Below are positions 1-6,000 of a stretch of 7,820 nucleotides of DNA, piece after piece. Numbering within the stretch: position 1 is the stretch's first letter; the number at the start of each line of letters is the position of its first letter. The stretch spans positions 1 to 7,820 of the forward strand of contig DATHII010000264.1 in NCBI GenBank assembly GCA_035316885.1, written 5' to 3'. The position numbers were made by a program, and so were the translations under genes. This stretch comes from DASRTE01 sp035316885. Its GTDB lineage: Bacteria; Actinomycetota; Actinomycetes; Jiangellales; Jiangellaceae. The notes beneath the pieces were generated by a model. That model worked only from the letters and a program-made list of their open reading frames with translations, had not been told where the DNA came from and made no database searches.

Positions 1-526
1 GTCGAACCGCGCGGGTGCCGATGGTGAGCTGGCGAACCGTTGAGTGGATGCCGTCGGCGCCGATCACCAGGTCGTAGCTGTTGGCGGTGGCGTCGCCGAA
101 TTCGACGGTCACGGTTTCGGTTTGCTGGCTGAGCCGCCGCACCGGTAGACCCATCCGGGCCGGCACGGGGTCGCCGTGGGATGCCAGGATCTCGTGCAGG
201 TCCGCGCGGTGCAGCGCGAGGCAGGGGCCGACGTCGCCCCACAGGGCGGCGAGGTCGATGTCGGCCAAGAGGCGGCCCCGGTGGTCACACAGGCGTTGGT
301 ATGGGACCAGCGATCCCCGTTCGGTAACTGCTGACTCCAAGCCAAGGGCCCGCAGCGCCCGCGTCGCGTTGCCTGGCAGGTAGATGCCTGCCCCGTTGTG
401 CGTCCAGGCTGGTTCCCGTTCGACAACGTCGGCGGCTAGACCGCGCTGCCGGAGCGCTCGGGCGGCGCCGAGACCGGCGATCCCCGCCCCGACCACGAGA
501 GTGCGCAAACCTGCCACGGCGATCAT
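1..526 (-). CDS. FAD-dependent class A monooxygenase, N-terminal part (3' end outside window)
   Basis: Only the first 175 residues are in the window; the frame is open to the left edge. Translating from ATG 526 gives an FAD-binding Rossmann start, VVGAGIAGLGAARAL (residues 11-25), with the ribose-binding acid at Glu36 (VVERE). GAGIYLPGNATRALRALGL (45-63) follows, then the FAD-contacting LHRADLHEIL (105-114) and the DG motif DLVIGADGIHSTVR (152-165). These are the signatures of the PHBH-fold family (PF01494), flavoprotein monooxygenases that use NAD(P)H and O2 to hydroxylate or epoxidise aromatic and polyketide-like substrates. The protein should be cytosolic; no signal peptide is seen. The start overlaps the stop of the upstream oxidase (ATGA, 523-526), implying translational coupling and a shared promoter. 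A second possible start is GTG at 517, better spaced (9 nt) from the GGAGAGGA purine run. The substrate cannot be inferred because the C-terminal half is missing. Confidence 0.88.
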   Translation of the reverse strand, partial: MIAVAGLRTLVVGAGIAGLGAARALRQRGLAADVVEREPAWTHNGAGIYLPGNATRALRALGLESAVTERGSLVPYQRLCDHRGRLLADIDLAALWGDVGPCLALHRADLHEILASHGDPVPARMGLPVRRLSQQTETVTVEFGDATANSYDLVIGADGIHSTVRQLTIGTRAVR

Positions 527-1914
527 TCCTCTCCACTGGACGGATCCGTGGATGGTTCGATGTTCTGGTTCGCGCGGAACAGGTTGTCCGGGTCGTAGGT
601 TCTCTTCAGGGTGGCCAGGCGCGGGTAGTTCTCCCCATAGGCCGCCTGGACCCGCGCAGGGCCCTCGTCACCCAGGTTGTTCACGTACACCGCCTCTTCG
701 AGGTGAGGCTGCATCGCCTCGAACAGCGCCCTGGTCCACTGGACGTTGCGATCCGAGTCGGTCGCGTCGGACCACTGCGACATGATGAGGAAGTCGTACT
801 GCTCGGCCCGATGAGGGAAGGCGGTGGCCGATGGATCAACTCGACTGGCAACTCCGTGCATCTGCTGCAGGCCGACGCCGCTGGCCGACGAGGGCATCTG
901 CGGGACGTATTCCATCAGGGTCGCGATGACGCCATCGGTCACCTCGCGCAGCCAGCCGGACTTCCAGTAATGCAGTCGACCGGAGGGGAATCCCTCGTCG
1001 CGGCCGCTCTGCAGCTCGGTGTAGGGCATGGGTTGGATCCCGTCGTCCATCGGCGACTCGAACGTCCGCAGCGGGTGCAGCACCCGTTCGCCCTCGTCGA
1101 TCGAACCGCAGTAGCAGACCGCGATGGACACCGTGGGCTCCCCTCCCGGGGTCAGGGCGAGCGACGCGGCAGTGGAGAGCTCGTCCGGCGCCGCCTTGAC
1201 GAAGTCGTCGTAGAAACGAAGGACCCGGGGCGCCATCGTCAACGGGTACGACAGGCCGCCGGCCAGCACGCGGTCGACCGGATGAAGTTGGTACTCGAAG
1301 GCGGTGACGACCCCAAAGTTGCCGCTGCCGCCGCGGATGCCCCAGAACAACTCCTCGTTCTCCTGCGCGCTGGCCCGCAGCAGCCGTCCGTCGGCGGTCG
1401 CCACATCCGCGGAGATCAGGTTGTCGCACGCGAGCCCATAACCGCCGTTGAGCCAGCCCAGCCCGCCGCCGAGGGTGAGCCCCGCGATCCCGGTCACAGA
1501 CACGACTCCGAGCGTCGTCGCCAACCCGAACGCCTGCGTGGCGCGGTCGAACCCTCCCAACGTGAGCCCGGGCTCGGCCCGGACCGTCCTCGCCTCTGGA
1601 TCAACCCGAATGGCCTTCATGCCGGACAGGTCGAGCATGAGGGCGCCGTCACGCACAGCGCTCCCTGCCACGCTGTGACCACCCCCGCGCACCGATAACG
1701 GAAGGTCCCCTCGACGAGCGAACGCGATGGTGCGGACCACATCGGAGGCATCCACGGACCGGACAACAGCGAGTGGGCGCCGATTGATCATGCGGTTGAA
1801 CACGGCCCGAGCCGGGTCGTAGCCATGGTCGCTGGGGCAGATCACCTCCCCTCGCAGACTTGGGCCGAGCTCCTGACGAACAGAACTCGCCATTGCGCCG
1901 ACGTCTACAGCCAT
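523..1914 (-). CDS. FAD-linked oxidase, berberine bridge enzyme-like (BBE family)
   Basis: A 463-residue flavoprotein oxidase from ATG 1914. The PCMH-type FAD-binding domain (about residues 45-220) contains RGGGHSVAG (76-84). His80 is the position that, in this family, forms the 8-alpha-histidyl bond to FAD. Further along are GLTLGGGLGWL (about 145-155) and WGIRGGSGNFGVVT. Where bicovalent members carry the 6-S-cysteinyl Cys, this protein has Val138 (GVVSVTG), so FAD is probably attached through His only. The C-terminal BBE motif is present (YGENYPRLATLKRTYDPDNL, about 426-445, then FRANQNI). Such enzymes oxidise alcohols, sugars or ring systems with O2, giving H2O2. An upstream in-frame GTG at 1989 would add 25 residues, but it lacks a ribosome site and lies within the control region; ATG 1914 has GGGGAGGG seven bases upstream. 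It is first in an operon with the monooxygenase and divergent from a LysR gene. No signal peptide is seen, so it is likely cytosolic. Family assignment is firm; the substrate is unknown. Confidence 0.92.
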   Translation of the reverse strand: MAVDVGAMASSVRQELGPSLRGEVICPSDHGYDPARAVFNRMINRRPLAVVRSVDASDVVRTIAFARRGDLPLSVRGGGHSVAGSAVRDGALMLDLSGMKAIRVDPEARTVRAEPGLTLGGFDRATQAFGLATTLGVVSVTGIAGLTLGGGLGWLNGGYGLACDNLISADVATADGRLLRASAQENEELFWGIRGGSGNFGVVTAFEYQLHPVDRVLAGGLSYPLTMAPRVLRFYDDFVKAAPDELSTAASLALTPGGEPTVSIAVCYCGSIDEGERVLHPLRTFESPMDDGIQPMPYTELQSGRDEGFPSGRLHYWKSGWLREVTDGVIATLMEYVPQMPSSASGVGLQQMHGVASRVDPSATAFPHRAEQYDFLIMSQWSDATDSDRNVQWTRALFEAMQPHLEEAVYVNNLGDEGPARVQAAYGENYPRLATLKRTYDPDNLFRANQNIEPSTDPSSGEE

Positions 1915-1921
1915 CGCGCTG

Positions 1922-1929
1922 CCCTCCCC
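1922..1929 (-). promoter_or_regulatory. Ribosome binding site deciding the oxidase start
   Basis: On the minus strand GGGGAGGG lies seven bases before ATG 1914. It is the only strong Shine-Dalgarno-like stretch near the 5' end of the oxidase frame, and it favours the 463-residue product over the 488-residue reading from GTG 1989. Confidence 0.65.
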
Positions 1930-1962
1930 GTCTGGTGCCGCGCGTCCGGAAACATGCCGATC

Positions 1963-1991
1963 AGTCTGATGACCTTGCTCCATAAGCACAA
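1963..1991 (-). promoter_or_regulatory. Candidate promoter of the oxidase-monooxygenase operon
   Basis: Reading the minus strand, TTGTGC (1991-1986) is followed after 17 bases by CAGACT (1968-1963), a weak -35/-10 pair that would give a leader of about 40 bases before ATG 1914. The -10 part sits inside the ATCAGTCTGAT inverted repeat, so a protein bound there would compete with or position RNA polymerase. Only three -35 bases and two -10 bases match the consensus. Confidence 0.22.
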
Positions 1992-2004
1992 ACGAAGTTA
2001 GGAT
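1975..2004 (+). promoter_or_regulatory. Candidate promoter of the LysR gene
   Basis: TTGCTC (1975-1980) and TAGGAT (1999-2004) are spaced by 18 bases and resemble sigma-70-type -35 and -10 elements (TTG start; TA...T pattern). Transcription would start near 2011, only about five bases before ATG 2016. That would fit the absence of a well-placed ribosome site for this gene. The match is imperfect and judged by eye. Confidence 0.3.
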
Positions 2005-2015
2005 TGGTATCCATC

Positions 2016-2981
2016 ATGAGTGCTACTGATTCTATCTGGTCCGGTCTGGAGATTCGGCACCTCCTGGCCCTGGTGGCCGTCGTCGAAACCGGCACCTTCA
2101 GCGCGGCTGCCGAAGATCTGGGCTACACCCAGTCCGCGGTCAGCCAACAGATCGGCACCCTCGAACGCATGGTGGGGACACCGCTGTTCGAGCGCCCGGG
2201 TGGCCGCCGCCCGGTGCGACTCACTGCGGCCGGAGAGATGCTCCTGACGCACGCCCGCGCCGTCCTCGCCCGCGTCGGCTCCGCTGCCGCCGACCTGCGG
2301 GCGCTGGCCTCGGGTGAACAGGGCGCGCTGCGGGTAGGGACGCTGCCGAGCGTCGGCACAAAGGTCCTCCCCCCGCTCCTCGCCACCTTCCGGGCGGAGT
2401 GGCCCGGCATCGAGATCGTGCTGCGGGAGTCTCGGGACTGCCGGGAGCTGATCCGCGCCGTCGAGACCGGCGACGTCGACGTCACCTTCATCGACATCGG
2501 CCCGTACGAGACGGGTTCGCTGCAGGTCCGCCCGCTGCTCGACGACCCGATGATGTTCCTAGCGCCCACAGGTGCTCCCGAGGCGGCCCGGCGTGCGGTC
2601 AGCATCGCCGACATCGCCCACCTCCCGATGATCGGCACCCGCAACCCCGGATGCCGGCAGATCATCGACGACGCCTTCCGCCAGGTGCCTGTCTTGCCGA
2701 CCTACGTCTTCCGCTCCGATGACAACCCGACGATCCAGGGCGTGATCGGCTCGGGGCTCGCTTACGCGGTCCTGCCGCTGCTCACAGTGGACGAGAACGA
2801 CCCCAACGTGGCCGTCATCCCCATCCGACCCGAACCCCCGCCCCGCCGACTCGGCATCGCATGGAATCCCGATCGCAGGCCACCGCTGGCCCTGATGCCC
2901 TTCATCACGGCGGCGATCGAGATCTGTCGCGACCTCGGCGATCAATGGGCGGCGAGGCTCTCCACCAGCGGTGCAGCGTGA
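2016..2981 (+). CDS. LysR-type transcriptional regulator
   Basis: A 321-residue protein of standard LysR length. The N-terminal winged helix-turn-helix (about residues 11-70) reads LEIRHLLALVAVVETGTFSA, then AAEDLGYTQSAVSQQIGTLE, and closes with the wing TPLFERPGGRRPVRLTAAGE. A linker helix (about 72-95) leads to the two-lobed LysR substrate-binding domain (PF03466, about 103-310), beginning GALRVGTLPSVGTKVLPPLL. It is a DNA-binding, ligand-responsive regulator working as an oligomer in the cytosol. It is transcribed away from the oxidase-monooxygenase operon across 101 bases, so that operon is its most likely target, along with its own promoter. ATG 2016 is preferred; an in-frame TTG at 2004 would add four residues but overlaps the probable -10 element. 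AGGA at 2000-2003 is too far (12 bases) to be a good ribosome site. The inducer cannot be told from the sequence. Confidence 0.93.
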   Translation: MSATDSIWSGLEIRHLLALVAVVETGTFSAAAEDLGYTQSAVSQQIGTLERMVGTPLFERPGGRRPVRLTAAGEMLLTHARAVLARVGSAAADLRALASGEQGALRVGTLPSVGTKVLPPLLATFRAEWPGIEIVLRESRDCRELIRAVETGDVDVTFIDIGPYETGSLQVRPLLDDPMMFLAPTGAPEAARRAVSIADIAHLPMIGTRNPGCRQIIDDAFRQVPVLPTYVFRSDDNPTIQGVIGSGLAYAVLPLLTVDENDPNVAVIPIRPEPPPRRLGIAWNPDRRPPLALMPFITAAIEICRDLGDQWAARLSTSGAA

Positions 2982-3005
2982 TCCACCCGCCATGGGCCCG
3001 GTGCG

Positions 3006-3028
3006 TTGTCAGGGCCACGGGTGAGGAT
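3006..3028 (+). promoter_or_regulatory. Candidate DNA-damage (RecA-independent, PafBC-type) promoter of lhr
   Basis: TTGTCAGGG (3006-3014), eight bases, then GAGGAT (3023-3028). The mycobacterial RecA-independent damage promoter, bound by PafBC, is recalled as TTGTCRGTG-N8-TAnnnT. The upstream half matches eight of nine positions, the spacing is exact, and the -10 half keeps A and T but lacks the first T. Transcription would start near 3035, next to GTG 3036. One mismatch in each half keeps confidence moderate. Confidence 0.45.
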
Positions 3029-3035
3029 GGGGGGC

Positions 3036-6000
3036 GTGGCTGACGTCCTCGAACTGTTCGGGCCTGCAACCAGGGACTGGTTCGCGGGTGCGTTTGCCGC
3101 ACCCACGGCAGCACAGGAGGGCGCTTGGCAGGCCGTGGCCGATGGTCACAACGCGCTGGTGGTAGCACCCACTGGGTCTGGCAAGACGCTGGCCGCCTTC
3201 CTGTGGGCGCTCGACCGGCTCGCCGCCGAGCCGAAGCCAGGCGATCCCAAGCAGCGCTGCCGCGTCCTCTACGTCTCGCCGCTCAAGGCGCTGGCCGTCG
3301 ACGTCGAGCGCAACCTCCGGTCCCCGCTCGCCGGCATCCGCCAGGCCGCACGGAGGCTCGGACAGTCCGAGCCAGACGTCACTGTCGGCATCCGGTCCGG
3401 CGACACGCCGGCCGATGAGCGGCGACGGTTCCAGCGCACGCCGCCGGACGTGCTCATCACCACCCCTGAGTCGCTGTTCCTCATCCTGACGTCCCAGGCC
3501 CGGGAGTCCCTCCGCGGCGTCGAGACCGTCATCGTCGACGAGGTCCACGCCGTCGCCGGCACCAAACGGGGCGCCCACCTCGCGCTATCCCTCGAACGAC
3601 TCGACGCCCTGCTTCCCCAGCCTGCCCAGCGGGTCGGCCTCTCGGCGACGGTCAGGCCGGTCGACGAGGTCGCCCGCTTCCTCGGCGGCCCGCATCCCGT
3701 CCAGGTCGTCGACCCCGGCAGCGCCAAGGAGTGGGACCTGCGCGTCGTCGTCCCAATCGCCGACCTCGGCGAGTTGGGCGGGCACGACACCGGTCCCGAC
3801 TCAAGCCCCGAGCAGCGCTCGTCCATCTGGCCGCACGTCGAAGAGCGCGTGCTCGACCTGGTCGAGGAGCACCGCTCCACCATCGTCTTCGCCAACTCGC
3901 GCCGCCTGGCCGAGCGGCTCACAGCCAGGCTCAACGAGATCTCCGAAGAGCGCGCCACCGGCGAGACCCTGCCCAGCCCCGGCGAGCTCCGGCCGTCCGA
4001 GATCATGGCTCAGGCCGGTGCGACCAGGGGCATCGACGCCACCGTCGCCCGCGCCCACCACGGCTCGGTGAGCAAAGAGCAGCGCGCCGTCATCGAGGAC
4101 GACCTCAAGACCGGCCGGCTGCCCGCAGTTGTCGCCACCAGCAGCCTTGAGCTCGGCATCGACATGGGCGCCGTCGACCTCGTTGTCCAGGTCGAGTCGC
4201 CACCGTCGGTCGCCAGCGGGCTGCAGCGCGTCGGCCGGGCCGGCCATCAGGTCGGCGCCGTCTCCCGAGGCGTGCTGTTCCCCAAGTACCGCGGCGACCT
4301 CGTCCAGACCGCCGTCGTCGTCGAACGCATGCGGACCGGCCAGATCGAGGAGCTGCACGCGCCCCGCAATCCGCTCGACGTGCTCGCCCAACAGGTCGTC
4401 TCCGCCCTCGCCATGGACAGCTGGGGCGTCGACGAGCTGCTCACAGTGGTCCGCCGCGCGCACCCGTTCGCCACGCTCCCCCGCAGCGCGTACGACGCCG
4501 TCCTCGACATGCTGTCCGGCCGCTACCCGTCCGACGAGTTCGCCGAGCTGCGGCCGCGGATCGTCTGGGACCGCACCACCGGCACGCTCACCGGCCGACC
4601 CGGCGCCCAGCGGCTCGCCGTCACCAGCGGCGGCACGATCCCAGACCGCGGCTTGTTCGGCGTGTTCCTCGCCGGCTCCGAGCGTGCCGCGCGAGTCGGC
4701 GAGCTCGACGAGGAGATGGTCTACGAGTCGCGGGTCGGCGACGTGTTCGCGCTCGGCGCCACCAGTTGGCGGATCGAGGACATCACCCACGACCGGGTCG
4801 TCGTCTCGCCCGCGCCCGGCCAGCCGGGCCGCCTCCCGTTCTGGAAGGGCGACATCATCGGACGTCCCGCCGAGCTCGGCGCCGCAGTCGGCGCGTTCGT
4901 CCGCGAGATCTCCGCGTTGCCCGACGACGCCGCCCGGCAGCGCGCCACCGAGGGCGGCCTGGACGACTGGGCCACCGACAACCTGCTCGGCTACCTGCGC
5001 GAGCAGCGCGCGGCCACCGGGCACGTCCCGGACGACCGCAGCCTGCTGGTCGAGCGGTTCCGCGACGAGCTGGGCGACTGGCGGCTGGTCGTCCACTCCC
5101 CGTTCGGAGCACAGGTTCACGCTCCCTGGGCGCTCGCCATCGGAGCGCGCCTCCGCGAGCGGTACGGCGTCGACGTCCAGGCGGCCCACGCCGACGACGG
5201 CATCGTGCTGCGCATCCCCGACACCGCCGACGACCTCGGCGAGCCCGGCGGCGTGCCGGGCGCCGACCTCGTGGTGCTCGATCCCGACGACGTCGACGAC
5301 GCCGTCACCACCGAGGTCGGCGGCTCGGCCCTGTTCGCGTCCCGGTTCCGCGAGTGCGCCGCGCGCGCGCTGCTGCTCCCCCGCCGCGACCCGCGCCGTC
5401 GCACGCCGCTGTGGCAGCAGCGGCAGCGGTCGGCCCAGCTGCTCGAGGTCGCGTCGAAGTACGGCTCGTTCCCGATCGTGCTCGAGGCGCTGCGCGAGTG
5501 CGTCCAGGACGTGTACGACCTGCCGGGGCTGCAGCGGCTCATGCGGGCCGTGGCCGACCGGTCCGTGCGCATCGTGGAGGTCGAGACCGCTCAGCCGTCG
5601 CCGTTCGCGCGGTCGCTGCTTTTCGGTTACGTCGCCTCGTTCCTCTACGAGGGCGACTCGCCGCTCGCCGAGCGGCGGGCCCAGGCGCTGTCGCTCGACC
5701 CGACGCTGCTGGCCGAACTGCTCGGCCGGACGGAGCTGCGCGAGCTGCTCGACGCGTCCGTCATCCTTCGGACCGAGACGGAGCTGCAGCGGCTCGCGCC
5801 CGACCGCCAGGCCCGCGACCTCGAGGGGGTGGCCGACCTGCTCCGGCTGCTCGGGCCGCTCTCGACTGCCGCCGTTGCCGACCGGTGCGTCGATGTCGCC
5901 GACGCACCGCGGCACCTGGCGGCGCTGGAGGACGCCCGACGGGTGATCCGGGTCCGGGTAGGCGGTGAGGAGCGCTGGGCCGCCATCGAGGACGCCGGAC

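Larger units (their letters stand above)
1915..2015. promoter_or_regulatory. Divergent control region between the oxidase operon and the LysR gene
   Basis: This 101-base region separates two divergently transcribed genes and is visibly richer in A/T than the coding DNA around it. It holds two short inverted repeats: ATCAG-T-CTGAT at 1960-1970 and GGAT-TGGT-ATCC at 2001-2012. LysR-type proteins normally bind such a shared region, repressing their own gene and activating the divergent operon in response to a ligand. Neither repeat is a clean T-N11-A LysR box, so naming either one as the operator is inference. No riboswitch or small gene is seen here. Confidence 0.5.

Noticed and set aside
703..1698. 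A 331-codon plus-strand frame opposite the BBE-like oxidase
   Set aside because: It is the antisense shadow of a convincing oxidase gene and shows no motif of its own.
1915..1989. N-terminal extension of the oxidase from GTG 1989
   Set aside because: The extra 25 residues are not family-like, have no ribosome site and no signal-peptide character, and overlap the likely operon promoter. ATG 1914 has a strong ribosome site.
2982..3035. Possible terminator between the LysR gene and lhr
   Set aside because: Only short palindromes (CCATGG, GGGCCC) are present, with no stem-loop of useful length and no T run. Read-through from the LysR gene into lhr cannot be excluded.
4129..5946. A 605-codon plus-strand frame within lhr
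   Set aside because: The product is Ser/Arg/Pro/Thr-rich shadow sequence of lhr in another frame, with no family signature.
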